DNA of 64,000 nt from an uncultured Clostridia bacterium (lineage in GTDB: Bacteria > Bacillota > Clostridia > Christensenellales > Borkfalkiaceae): positions 62,001 through 126,000 of the forward strand of contig CANQKF010000001.1 of assembly GCA_947624445.1 (NCBI GenBank), written 5' to 3'. The notes beneath the pieces were generated by a model. It was not told where the DNA came from. It was given only the letters and a program-made list of their open reading frames with translations, and made no database searches. A program made the translations under genes and the position numbers. Positions 1 through 6,509 of this stretch are shown here, piece after piece (the first letter of the stretch is position 1; each line of letters begins with the position of its first letter).

Positions 1-1
1 G

Positions 2-265
2 CTAAAAAAGGAACAGTACGAACTGATTGACAAAATCATTGGTCGGGCGACTGAACTCAATATCCTTTGCAGCTCCCGCGTTACAGCGCTCATCGACATC
101 GAGAAGGCCACAGAGCATTTCAATCTCCGCCTCGAGGATTTTCTCGCGGCGGATGTCGCCAATTTTGCCCATGATTTCATCGGCATACAGGCAAATATCG
201 ACAGGCAGAGCGACGGGAAGAACTTCAATTTGTTCGTTCCGCGGTTTTCTGGGGAGGAAAGATGA
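2..265 (+). CDS. hypothetical element protein, 5' truncated by the window
   Basis: The frame is open from base 2 and ends at TGA 263-265, giving the last 87 residues of a protein that starts left of the window. The visible part is mostly helical and charged, begins LKKEQYELIDKII and shows no motif I recognise. Its stop overlaps the ATG of the next gene in an ATGA arrangement, so the two are probably translated together. I treat it as real because the frame is open throughout, the overlap is typical of this element, and codon use matches its neighbours. Function unknown. Confidence 0.7.
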   Translation, partial: LKKEQYELIDKIIGRATELNILCSSRVTALIDIEKATEHFNLRLEDFLAADVANFAHDFIGIQANIDRQSDGKNFNLFVPRFSGEER

Positions 266-561
266 CAGACCTCGTTTCAAAATACTTGAAACTGCAAGAG
301 CAGTATCCAGACGCAATCGTAATCGTTCGCCTCGGTGACTCCTATGAAGCCCTCGGGGAGAGTGCAAAGCGATTGGTCGAGCAATTCGATCTCACGCTCA
401 CAAGCCGCTCTATCGGGCTTCAGGAAAGAACTCCGATGTGCGGATTCCCATATCACCTTTTCGATTCGTATGTCTCGAAGCTGGTGAACAATGGGAAAAG
501 AGTTGTCATTGTCGAGAATATCGATGACATACGCATTCAGACAATGGAGGAGGACAGCTGA
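262..561 (+). CDS. solitary MutS domain I (mismatch-recognition domain) protein
   Basis: This 99-residue protein aligns by eye with the first domain of MutS: YLKLQEQYPDAIVIVRLGD (8-26), DLTLTSR, then PMCGFPYHLFDSYVSKLV. In MutS this domain inserts a Phe from a G-D-F-Y-E loop at the mismatch. Here the loop reads GDSYEAL (25-31), so the Phe position is Ser27 while Glu29 is kept. The connector, clamp and ATPase domains are absent, so it cannot act as a complete repair protein. It overlaps the upstream gene by 4 bases and the downstream gene by 1. The fold assignment is fairly secure; the role (DNA end binding, partner binding) is unknown. Confidence 0.75.
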   Translation: MTDLVSKYLKLQEQYPDAIVIVRLGDSYEALGESAKRLVEQFDLTLTSRSIGLQERTPMCGFPYHLFDSYVSKLVNNGKRVVIVENIDDIRIQTMEEDS

Positions 562-806
562 TGGAGCATGAAAGATACATAATTCAACTGAATATCAAGA
601 GCAAAGTTTCTAAGCGCCCCGGCAACAAGCCGTGGAGGTGCAGGGCTTGGTGCGCCGAATGCGGAGACGAGATTACGGACCTTGAAACCTTCAACTACTA
701 CGAGGGCTGGGCAAAAATCCAAGCCCGTTGCAAAGCACTCAAAGTGTGTCATAAATGTGGAGCGCCACTTGTTCTCGAGGAGAAGCGCGAAGTCTTATCA
801 GAATGA
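561..806 (+). CDS. small zinc-ribbon-like hypothetical protein
   Basis: An 81-residue protein whose ATG overlaps the stop of the MutS-domain gene by one base. It carries two Cys pairs, CAEC (around 30-33) and CHKC (around 63-66), spaced as in a four-cysteine zinc ribbon. The first third is basic (KSKVSKRPGNKPWRCR), which fits nucleic acid binding. No family is recognised. It is the last gene before tRNA-Thr. Confidence 0.65.
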   Translation: MEHERYIIQLNIKSKVSKRPGNKPWRCRAWCAECGDEITDLETFNYYEGWAKIQARCKALKVCHKCGAPLVLEEKREVLSE

Positions 807-829
807 TAGCGGGGAAACCCCTATCACAT

Positions 830-904
830 GCTGGCGTAGCTCAATGGTAGAGCAGCTGATTTGTAATCAGCAGGTTGTGGGTCCAACCCCCACCGTCAGC
901 TCCA
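830..904 (+). tRNA. tRNA-Thr (anticodon UGU)
   Basis: A complete cloverleaf can be drawn. The acceptor stem GCTGGCG pairs with CGTCAGC (one G-U), a normal D arm follows, the anticodon stem GCTGA/TCAGC closes a TTTGTAA loop with anticodon TGT, and the T stem is GTGGG/CCCAC. CCA is encoded. G1-C72 and C2-G71 agree with bacterial tRNA-Thr. One oddity is that the T loop starts TCC rather than TTC, so position 55, normally pseudouridine, would be C. It reads ACA codons, frequent in this element and rarer in the GC-rich host. Confidence 0.93.
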
Positions 905-1151
905 GCCGTGCAGATAGGCGCACGTAAAACCCAGTCTATCGGTGGACGCACCACCGCCATTTTGGTGCGCGGGTTGCCTTTTCCCTTGTGAAGCAAGAGG
1001 CGCGCGTTGTGATGTTCCTGCGAAATGGGAAGTCTCCGTTGCTCGTGCACGGCTCATACAGGGTACGTTAAGCCCTTCCATGGTTCATTATAGAAAACGG
1101 GGGCCATCCCCTCGGTGAGCCTCCAACATTAAAAACAGAGAGGAAAGTATT
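905..1151 (+). ncRNA. gene-free stretch after tRNA-Thr with a multi-stem fold; candidate structured RNA
   Basis: No convincing reading frame lies between tRNA-Thr and the next gene. Bases 905-912 (GCCGTGCA) pair perfectly with 1046-1053. Inside, GATAG 913-917 pairs with CTATC 936-940, GGTGG 941-945 with CCACC 951-955, CTTG 985-988 with CAAG 994-997, and TTCC 1015-1018 with GGAA 1028-1031. Back-to-back helices closed by an outer stem are typical of a folded RNA, but a chance fold is possible. It lies directly 3' of the tRNA, so tRNA 3' processing would release it. No known family is recognised. Confidence 0.4.
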
Positions 1152-1841
1152 ATGCCTAATTGGTGCTTCACAGGTATCACTTTTTATTCCGAGTATGAGG
1201 AGCAGCTTCGCGCTATGCACGACCGCTTCGAGGAAATCCGCAATGGAAAATCTACCGTAGAGAACGACTTTGGCCATGGGTGGATGGGTGACTACGCCAA
1301 TGTGTTTCTCCCCGAATATGGCCACGAAAAAGTAGACTGCCGCGGTTCTGTTACATATATCGGCGATGTCGAAATAACTTTCGGAAACGACTTGGTCTTC
1401 TTTAAGATTGAAACAGAAACCGCATGGGATGCAAAAGTCGGAATGTGGCAGAAAATCGTCGAAAAATATTATCCCGACGTTAAAATCGCATACGTTGGCG
1501 AAGAATGCGGATGCGGATATTTCGTCAAGTATGATGAAACGGGTCAATTCTACGGGGAAGAGTACTATCTCGATGGATGTCTCCCTGCCAAAGATAAGGC
1601 GGACGGAGATTATGTCTATCTCTCCGATGAGTTCGACGGCTGTGGGACGAGGCTTGACCTTGAAGAAATCCAAGAGCATCTCGACCTCGTAACAGACCTC
1701 GAATACAAACACGCCAATACTTATCAAGAGCTTTCAAAAAATATCGACGACGCCCTCTCCGTCATTGACGATGAGGAGTTGTACTTCAGCGTGGACGAAT
1801 ACGCCATCGTCCCCCCTGCCGATTTTGACTTTCTCATATAA
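1152..1841 (+). CDS. Api92-like / DUF1281-type protein (MPNWC start)
   Basis: A 229-residue protein beginning MPNWCFTGITFYSEYEEQ, the signature start of Api92-like proteins of phages and plasmids (ferredoxin-like fold; role unknown). The middle has a Cys-containing hairpin (VGEECGCGYFVKYD, about 117-130) and a Tyr/Glu-rich stretch (FYGEEYYLDG). The C-terminal half is acidic and helical, and may be a lineage-specific addition. An AGAGAGGAAAG ribosome site precedes ATG. The gene starts a run of three closely spaced genes (to 2,632) between the two tRNA genes. The family assignment rests on the N-terminus. Confidence 0.6.
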   Translation: MPNWCFTGITFYSEYEEQLRAMHDRFEEIRNGKSTVENDFGHGWMGDYANVFLPEYGHEKVDCRGSVTYIGDVEITFGNDLVFFKIETETAWDAKVGMWQKIVEKYYPDVKIAYVGEECGCGYFVKYDETGQFYGEEYYLDGCLPAKDKADGDYVYLSDEFDGCGTRLDLEEIQEHLDLVTDLEYKHANTYQELSKNIDDALSVIDDEELYFSVDEYAIVPPADFDFLI

Positions 1842-1861
1842 ACAAAAAAGGAGCAAGAAAT

Positions 1862-2185
1862 ATGTTTGCCGTTAAAGACTGGAACATCGAAGCGATGACG
1901 GGTTATGCGCCAATCACAACGTACTATACCGACTTCGGTATTGCCGAGCGGTTCGGCACCAAAGCAATTCGCGACACCTATCAGAACGCAAAAAGGAACT
2001 GGGGTGATAATGTAAAATACTTCACGGAAATCGTTATGGTTCTCAACTGGAAAATCTGGGAGCATAACGAGAGTAACAGGGAATACGCACTACTGTACAA
2101 CAGACTCTGGGAAGAAGCCGAAAACTACGCCATGAACCACTTCAAGGGTGAGGAGTTGGACTACTTCCTTCGGACAACGGACTGA
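1862..2185 (+). CDS. conserved mobile-element protein of unknown function
   Basis: A 107-residue soluble protein with a strong ribosome site (AAAAGGAGCAAG) before ATG. It matches from memory a small family common in Clostridia phages and integrative elements, with the features TTYYTDFGIAERFG, AIRDTYQNA, ELxMVLNWKIW-like and a terminal YFLRTTD. It is mainly helical with conserved Trp and Tyr residues and has no metal or nucleotide motif. Its place in a cluster of accessory genes says nothing specific about its role. Confidence 0.7.
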   Translation: MFAVKDWNIEAMTGYAPITTYYTDFGIAERFGTKAIRDTYQNAKRNWGDNVKYFTEIVMVLNWKIWEHNESNREYALLYNRLWEEAENYAMNHFKGEELDYFLRTTD

Positions 2186-2206
2186 GTATCACGGAGGAAT
2201 TTGAAA

Positions 2207-2632
2207 ATGAGTATGCGCACTTATGCCGTGGATGCCATGGGCGTTGTCGTTAAATATGACGAGCTTGATTGTTCGGCCTTTGAGGACGGCGATGGCAATC
2301 GCCCCAAAGACATGGACGAGCTGTGTGAATGTCTGGAATATGAGTATATCGTAGACGGTGGCAGCATCGTTCCAAAGCAAACTTTTGGGAATGATTTAGA
2401 GGGAGATTTTATTCCATTGCTGGACCAATCTGCATCTATAGATGTGGACGCCACGCTCGATGACTGGGTAATCTTCGACTTGCCAAAGTATCCGTCTCTC
2501 TTCAAGGCGCCCTATAAGGATGCGGACGACATGATCAGCCAACTCAAAGCAACATACTCCAAGTATTTGCTACCCAAAGACTTTGACTGGGGAAAACGAA
2601 TGGTGAGGCTGATGGGAACCACTTGGGGATAA
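2207..2632 (+). CDS. hypothetical acidic element protein
   Basis: 141 residues from the ATG at 2,207. I prefer this start to the TTG at 2,201 because GGAGG at 2,193-2,197 is then nine bases upstream. The protein begins MSMRTYAVDAMGVVVKYDEL and is acidic. A segment near the end (KYLLPKDFDWGKRMVRLMGTTWG) looks like a compact C-terminal motif. No family recognised. It is followed by tRNA-Lys 20 bases on. Confidence 0.65.
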   Translation: MSMRTYAVDAMGVVVKYDELDCSAFEDGDGNRPKDMDELCECLEYEYIVDGGSIVPKQTFGNDLEGDFIPLLDQSASIDVDATLDDWVIFDLPKYPSLFKAPYKDADDMISQLKATYSKYLLPKDFDWGKRMVRLMGTTWG

Positions 2633-2652
2633 CATCACAATGCGAAATAGAC

Positions 2653-2728
2653 ACTCGTATAGCTCAGTCGGTAGAGCATCGCCCTTTTAAGGCGGGGGTC
2701 GAGAGTTCGAGCCTCTCTGCGAGTACCA
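2653..2728 (+). tRNA. tRNA-Lys (anticodon UUU)
   Basis: Acceptor ACTCGTA pairs with TGCGAGT (with one wobble), the D arm is normal, the anticodon loop CTTTTAA holds TTT, the T stem GAGAG/CTCTC closes a TTCGAGC loop, the discriminator is A, and CCA is encoded. It reads AAA (and AAG) lysine codons. tRNA-Lys(UUU) is the classic target of the host anticodon nuclease PrrC in E. coli, which makes a phage-borne copy notable next to the RNA ligase and Thg1-like genes. The acceptor starts A1-U72 rather than G1-C72. Confidence 0.93.
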
Positions 2729-2914
2729 CGGGGTCTGGATAGTTAAATTCGGGAGTATTCCTCGAAGCCCCTACATGGCTTAACCGTCTAAACGGTCCCC
2801 TTCTAATCGTGGGTAAGGAAGTGAAGCAGCCCACTCCGGCGGTTGCAGGATAATGCGTGACGGCGCAAAAATACCCCTTTAAGGCAACCAACCTAAAATA
2901 TATAGGGAGAAAGT
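2729..2914 (+). other. gene-free stretch after tRNA-Lys with local hairpins
   Basis: About 185 bases without a supported gene, in the same position relative to its tRNA as 905-1151. Visible hairpins are TTCGGG 2748-2753 with CTCGAA 2761-2766 and ACCGT 2783-2787 with ACGGT 2792-2796 (CTAA loop). AAGCC 2765-2769 could instead pair with GGCTT 2777-2781. GGGGT near 2730 and ACCCC near 2873 could close the domain weakly. I see no third tRNA. It may be a structured RNA or simply a leader for the following operon. Confidence 0.3.
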
Positions 2915-3145
2915 ATGGCGAAGCAAATCAAGAAGCCCCTGAAAATCATATTATACTACCTCCCTCTCGGGAGTCAATACGGGCGAAAGACAAAAGGCAA
3001 AGACGGGTACCTCGCTCTGACCATAAACAACAGCAAGGCGACACGATTTAGCCGTGAGATCGAAGACAAAGACATGAGTGTAACTCAGCTTCTTGATTAT
3101 CTCAAAACGTGCGTAGACGCCCTTGATGAAGGAGGTTCGAAGTGA
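2915..3145 (+). CDS. hypothetical protein
   Basis: A 76-residue basic protein after an AGGGAGAAAG ribosome site. The N-terminal half is predicted beta-rich (KIILYYLPLGSQYG, DGYLALTINNSKATRFS), followed by a short helix (VTQLLDYLKTCVDAL). No known family. Its TGA overlaps the GTG start of the next gene, marking the start of a tightly coupled operon that runs to 5,315. Confidence 0.6.
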   Translation: MAKQIKKPLKIILYYLPLGSQYGRKTKGKDGYLALTINNSKATRFSREIEDKDMSVTQLLDYLKTCVDALDEGGSK

Positions 3146-3363
3146 ATATATCGAAACGGGTGAAAGGATGCTGCAAAAGCTGCAGGTGGAGCGACTTTGA
3201 AGGAGCATACGGGAAAAACCAAAAGCTTGTATGCCAATTCCTCAAAGCGCCGCATGGAAGATATCCAAGCTACACACTTAAAGAATGTCCAGAATTTGTT
3301 GAGGCACCAGTCTTCAACAAAAAGCGGAATGCTCAGCGTCTTAAGTACAACCAATCGAAGTAG
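3142..3363 (+). CDS. small Cys-rich hypothetical protein (GTG start)
   Basis: 73 residues from GTG 3,142, which sits in the stop of the upstream gene; GGAGG lies eight bases before it. The protein has CCKSC (10-14), C31 and C49, a pattern that could bind zinc, and a basic tail. The CxxC-W-x(n)-C layout recalls small phage zinc proteins, but I recognise no named family. Confidence 0.6.
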   Translation: MNISKRVKGCCKSCRWSDFEGAYGKNQKLVCQFLKAPHGRYPSYTLKECPEFVEAPVFNKKRNAQRLKYNQSK

Positions 3364-3376
3364 GGAGGAGCAGCGA

Positions 3377-3691
3377 ATGAAAGATTTCACGTTGAGTGAA
3401 GCAAAGGCCATCTGCATAAAGCGCGGACTTGGGCATTGCGTCGGATGTGATGCGAGCGACTTTTGTGACCTGCTGGATGTAATATGCCCGAGCGAAATTG
3501 ATATTGATAAGCCTCGCGACATAATCGACCTTCCATGCAAAATCCCGCGGTACATAAATGAAGACGGCAGAATTACGATTTGGCAGGTGATTTATCGTAG
3601 CGCAAAGACCAAGAGCGTAACGCTCAGTAGCTTTATGACTGAGTCGGAGGCAAACGCATTCTTGGATGGACTAAGCGGAGGAGCGGAATGA
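3377..3691 (+). CDS. hypothetical Cys-rich element protein
   Basis: 104 residues from the ATG at 3,377, chosen because GGGAGGAG (3,363-3,370) is seven bases upstream; the reading frame stays open further left but without a ribosome site. A Cys-rich centre (CVGCDASDFCDLL) is followed by a proline-containing linker and a C-terminal half (ITIWQVIYRSAKTKSVTL, SFMTESEANAFLDGL) that looks like a small alpha/beta fold. The stop overlaps the next ATG (ATGA). Function unknown. Confidence 0.65.
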   Translation: MKDFTLSEAKAICIKRGLGHCVGCDASDFCDLLDVICPSEIDIDKPRDIIDLPCKIPRYINEDGRITIWQVIYRSAKTKSVTLSSFMTESEANAFLDGLSGGAE

Positions 3692-4284
3692 GGGCATCAG
3701 TTTTGCTTCCAATACATCCTCGTTTCTGCCGCAATATCATAAAGGGCGAAAAGACAGTCGAAGTTCGCAAGGTGCGCCCGACGTGCGAGCTGCCATTCAG
3801 GTGTCTCATCTACGAAACGAGAGAAGAGGACGATTTCCAGCAGTACCAGATTCCATTCATAGGCAGGGACGGAAAGCCGAAAAAAGGAATATACGAGGTG
3901 AAATGGATAGAGAGAAGTGGAAAAGTCATCGGCGAGTTCGTGTGCGACAAGTGTTTTCTAATAACCCGACCGAGTGACATTGAAATTCAAAAAGCAACCT
4001 GCTTGACTGAAAGCGAAATGCTTGCATATGGGAATGACAAAGATATATACGGCTGGCACATTTCACATCTCAAAATCTATGACAAACCGAAAGAACTGCG
4101 GGAGTTCACAAAGCCGTTGGAGAGCGTTTATTGCTCAGAACATAAAGAAAATGGTTGCGACCGAGGCTGCATCGCCTTCGGCTGCTTCGATTATTATTGC
4201 AAAGACTATTGGGACTGGGCGAAAGGCATCACCCGTCCTCCGCAAAACTTTATGTATGTAGAAGAAAACGAGGAAAGAATATGA
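3688..4284 (+). CDS. ASCH-domain (PUA-like) protein
   Basis: A 198-residue protein whose N-terminus, LLPIHPRFCRNIIKGEKTVEVRK (6-28), matches the ASCH domain start in which a peptide around GxKxxEVRK lines an RNA- or nucleotide-binding groove; GKVIGEFVCDKCF continues the beta barrel. ASCH proteins are RNA-binding domains or small-molecule amidohydrolases. The remaining 80 residues carry a Cys cluster (CSEHKENGCDRGCIAFGC, CKDYW) that probably binds a metal and is not part of the basic domain. Overlaps both neighbours by 4 bases. Confidence 0.75.
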   Translation: MRASVLLPIHPRFCRNIIKGEKTVEVRKVRPTCELPFRCLIYETREEDDFQQYQIPFIGRDGKPKKGIYEVKWIERSGKVIGEFVCDKCFLITRPSDIEIQKATCLTESEMLAYGNDKDIYGWHISHLKIYDKPKELREFTKPLESVYCSEHKENGCDRGCIAFGCFDYYCKDYWDWAKGITRPPQNFMYVEENEERI

Positions 4285-4589
4285 AGGTTTACGCAATTAT
4301 CTTTGATTGGGCAACCGAGGACGCGAAGGATACCGAAGTAGAAGTATTCGACACCTACGATAAGGCAGTTGAACGCTTCCACCAAATCATCGAAAACGAA
4401 AACGACAATTCAATCAGCTGGGTTGGTGACGCCTTTGACGACGACGGGAACTTGTTGGACGGCTACGAGCTTGACTGTAATGAGCAATTTACGGACGGCA
4501 AAGAACACGAACTCTGGTGGCATATCGAACGCGACAACGACTGGTTCTTGCACGATCACCTTGAACTCAGAATTTTGGAGGTAAAATAA
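4281..4589 (+). CDS. hypothetical acidic protein
   Basis: 102 residues from ATG 4,281, overlapping the ASCH gene stop by 4 bases, with GAGGAAAGA upstream. It is highly acidic and rich in Trp and aromatic residues (HELWWHIERDNDWFLHDHLEL). The start MKVYAIIFDWATEDAKDTEVEVFDTYDKAVERF suggests a small alpha/beta fold as in many phage accessory proteins. The acidic surface could mimic nucleic acid, but nothing proves this. Confidence 0.65.
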   Translation: MKVYAIIFDWATEDAKDTEVEVFDTYDKAVERFHQIIENENDNSISWVGDAFDDDGNLLDGYELDCNEQFTDGKEHELWWHIERDNDWFLHDHLELRILEVK

Positions 4590-4592
4590 CGC

Positions 4593-5315
4593 ATGGAAGA
4601 AACAAACTGTGCAAAAATTCAAATTGAACTGAACATCAACCTCAAGGGGGAGACTCCGACATTTGAGTTGTCCCCTCTCTGCGCTCCTTTCGCGGGCGCG
4701 CCCGCGAACATCGAAGCAAAGCCCACGGAAGGCAAGCCGCTCTCTGCCTATACAGTAAAGGAAATCAAGGAAATCGAGGCACGCGGCGATGTCGAAAAGT
4801 ATTTCAAGGTCGGCGACATGCTTGACATCAAGCTCGACGATGGAGAGATCCTCACCGTTGCCATTGCCGACTTCTATCATGACACCGACAAGGATGGCAA
4901 CCTCGTCCCCATAACATTCACCGCGGTGAATGTTCTCGAGGAATCGTGTTCCATGGATGACATGGATGACTACCTCGACAACCTGTTCAACAAGCGCCTC
5001 CCCGAAGACATCAGAAGCGGCATCATCCCCGTGCAAAAGGATGGGAAGCTCTGCAAACTGTTTTTGCATAGCGAGATGGAGATCTTCGGCAAGACCGTCT
5101 ATTCCAAGGATAACACAGGTAAGCAGTATCCCTACTATGCACAGAAGTGCCATCGCTGCAAGTTCAGAAACAGCGCCGATTATTCGGCGTATTGGTGGGG
5201 GCGTTCTGCTTCTTCCGACACCAGCCTCACTTTCTGCTTTGTCAGCTACTACGGCTCCGCCTACTCTCACTCCGCTTATTATTCATATGGCGTGGCTCCG
5301 GCTTTCGGGTTCTAA
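4593..5315 (+). CDS. DUF6273-type protein with C-type-lectin-like, probably hypervariable C-terminus
   Basis: A 240-residue protein. Residues 70-190 resemble DUF6273 (KLFLHSEMEIFGKTVYS, YPYYAQKCHRCK), and the end has the WW-x-RSAS ... GVAPAFGF frame of C-type-lectin-like variable proteins. Between these anchors the codons are almost all NNC or NNT (Ser, Asp, Thr, Leu, Tyr, His), as expected if AAC codons in a template were randomised at adenines. A 7-bp hairpin with a GAAA loop starts 22 bases after the stop, as at diversity-generating retroelement targets. No reverse transcriptase is in the window. A role as a binding or recognition protein is inferred. Confidence 0.65.
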   Translation: MEETNCAKIQIELNINLKGETPTFELSPLCAPFAGAPANIEAKPTEGKPLSAYTVKEIKEIEARGDVEKYFKVGDMLDIKLDDGEILTVAIADFYHDTDKDGNLVPITFTAVNVLEESCSMDDMDDYLDNLFNKRLPEDIRSGIIPVQKDGKLCKLFLHSEMEIFGKTVYSKDNTGKQYPYYAQKCHRCKFRNSADYSAYWWGRSASSDTSLTFCFVSYYGSAYSHSAYYSYGVAPAFGF

Positions 5316-5336
5316 TCCAGCCATCGACTGAAATCG

Positions 5337-5354
5337 GCACCCCGAAAGGGGTGC
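5337..5354 (+). repeat. GC-rich inverted repeat with GAAA tetraloop just after the DUF6273 gene
   Basis: GCACCCC pairs with GGGGTGC around GAAA, a perfect 7-bp hairpin. No T tract follows, so it is a poor terminator. Its place just downstream of a putative variable repeat, and the GRNA-type loop, match the DNA hairpin or cruciform that promotes mutagenic homing in the Bordetella phage BPP-1 retroelement. Confidence 0.55.
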
Positions 5355-5445
5355 AGAAGAATAAGCACCAAACACGATAGCCCAAGGAGGCTGATCAACT
5401 TAATATCTCCCCTCTTTGAGCTAATCATAATGAGAGGAGTATTAA

Positions 5446-6051
5446 ATGGTAAAAATTTCAACAACGAACAGCAAGCTCGGCGTGATACCGTCAGTTAACC
5501 TTCCACCGATTGTAACTTGCCGCCGAAACTGTCCTTGCGCAAGAGATTGTTATGCCACCAAAGGTCGATATCGCTTTCAGAACGTCCAAGATTCGTTGCA
5601 TCACAATCTCAGGGAATACTTCGCGAATCCAGACCAGTATTTTGAGGACGTAAAGTTCGCAATAAACAACGGGATGGTGTCGTACCTATACTTCAGATGG
5701 CACGCCGCCGGCGACTTCGTTGACGGGCGGTACTTCAAGGGTGTCATCAAGGTTGCCGAGGAGCTGCCAGCGACATCATTTCTCGCCTTCACAAAGAAGT
5801 TCGAAATCGTGAACGGCTTTATACATAACGGCGGCGTAATCCCCGAAAACCTGCACATCGTCTTCAGCGCGTGGGGCGACGACTTCAAAATCAAGAACCC
5901 CTATCACTTCCCCGTTGCATACGTCCGCTTCAAGGACAAAGAAAACAAAACGATTCCGACGACCGCGGCGGAGTGTTCGGGGGACTGTACGCATTGTCTG
6001 CAATGCTGGAACATCAAAAACGGACAGTCGGTGGTATTCAATAAACACTGA
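5446..6051 (+). CDS. Gp88-like phage protein
   Basis: 201 residues with the pattern of phage Gp88-type proteins: an N-terminal segment with SKLGVIPSVNLPP then C-R-x-x-CPCARDCYATKG, a central part with WHAAGDF and IPENLHIVFSAWG, and C-terminal CSGDCTHCLQCW. The clustered cysteines probably bind a metal or iron-sulfur centre. The biochemical role of this family is unknown to me. AGAGGAG precedes ATG, and the CTCCCCTCT at 5,407-5,415 could pair with that ribosome site, a hint of translational control. Confidence 0.6.
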   Translation: MVKISTTNSKLGVIPSVNLPPIVTCRRNCPCARDCYATKGRYRFQNVQDSLHHNLREYFANPDQYFEDVKFAINNGMVSYLYFRWHAAGDFVDGRYFKGVIKVAEELPATSFLAFTKKFEIVNGFIHNGGVIPENLHIVFSAWGDDFKIKNPYHFPVAYVRFKDKENKTIPTTAAECSGDCTHCLQCWNIKNGQSVVFNKH

Positions 6052-6067
6052 AGGCAAAGGAGAAAAC

Positions 6068-6505
6068 ATGGAAACGTATCACTATCCAGAAAACCCTAAC
6101 TACGACCTTTCCAGAGAAGAGCGATTGGCTGCCGTGAAGGAGTACTACATGACAGCAACATCCGATGCTACGAAGCGCATCGAAATGTATTCCCAAGATA
6201 CATTTGCCCGTACATATCTCCCCGGGGACGACTACCGTATGCTGTATGGTGTCCTTCTCGGAGTCTGGGATGTACCCGATGTTCTGCCGAACGGCAAGAC
6301 AATAACTACGAAGGAGCTTCTCAAAGGAATATGCACCGTCGTCACCTACTGCAAGCAGCAGCCCGGTTGCCAGAACTGTATCCTTCGGGCTTTCGGATGC
6401 GACCACTGGAACTGTCACATGTACGCTTTCGATCTTGACGATGTTCTCAGAAACATCCGTGCAAAGAAGAAAAATCATGGTTCATCTAATACAAATTGGA
6501 GGTAA
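6068..6505 (+). CDS. hypothetical element protein
   Basis: 145 residues from ATG 6,068 with AAAGGAG eight bases upstream. The N-terminal half is helical and acidic; the C-terminal half contains CKQQPGCQNCILRAFGCDHWNC, a six-cysteine/histidine cluster suited to zinc binding, then a basic tail (RAKKKNHGSSN). Its stop is five bases from the RNA ligase ATG, so it is probably co-transcribed. No family recognised. Confidence 0.65.
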   Translation: METYHYPENPNYDLSREERLAAVKEYYMTATSDATKRIEMYSQDTFARTYLPGDDYRMLYGVLLGVWDVPDVLPNGKTITTKELLKGICTVVTYCKQQPGCQNCILRAFGCDHWNCHMYAFDLDDVLRNIRAKKKNHGSSNTNWR

Positions 6506-6509
6506 ATAA

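Noticed and set aside
2664..2891. Minus-strand frame across tRNA-Lys and its downstream stretch
   Set aside because: It covers a tRNA gene and has no ribosome site; its translation contains the usual spurious tRNA-antisense protein sequence.
5337..5354. Hairpin after the DUF6273 gene as an intrinsic terminator
   Set aside because: No T tract follows (AGAAGAATAAG), and its loop and position fit a retroelement target hairpin better.
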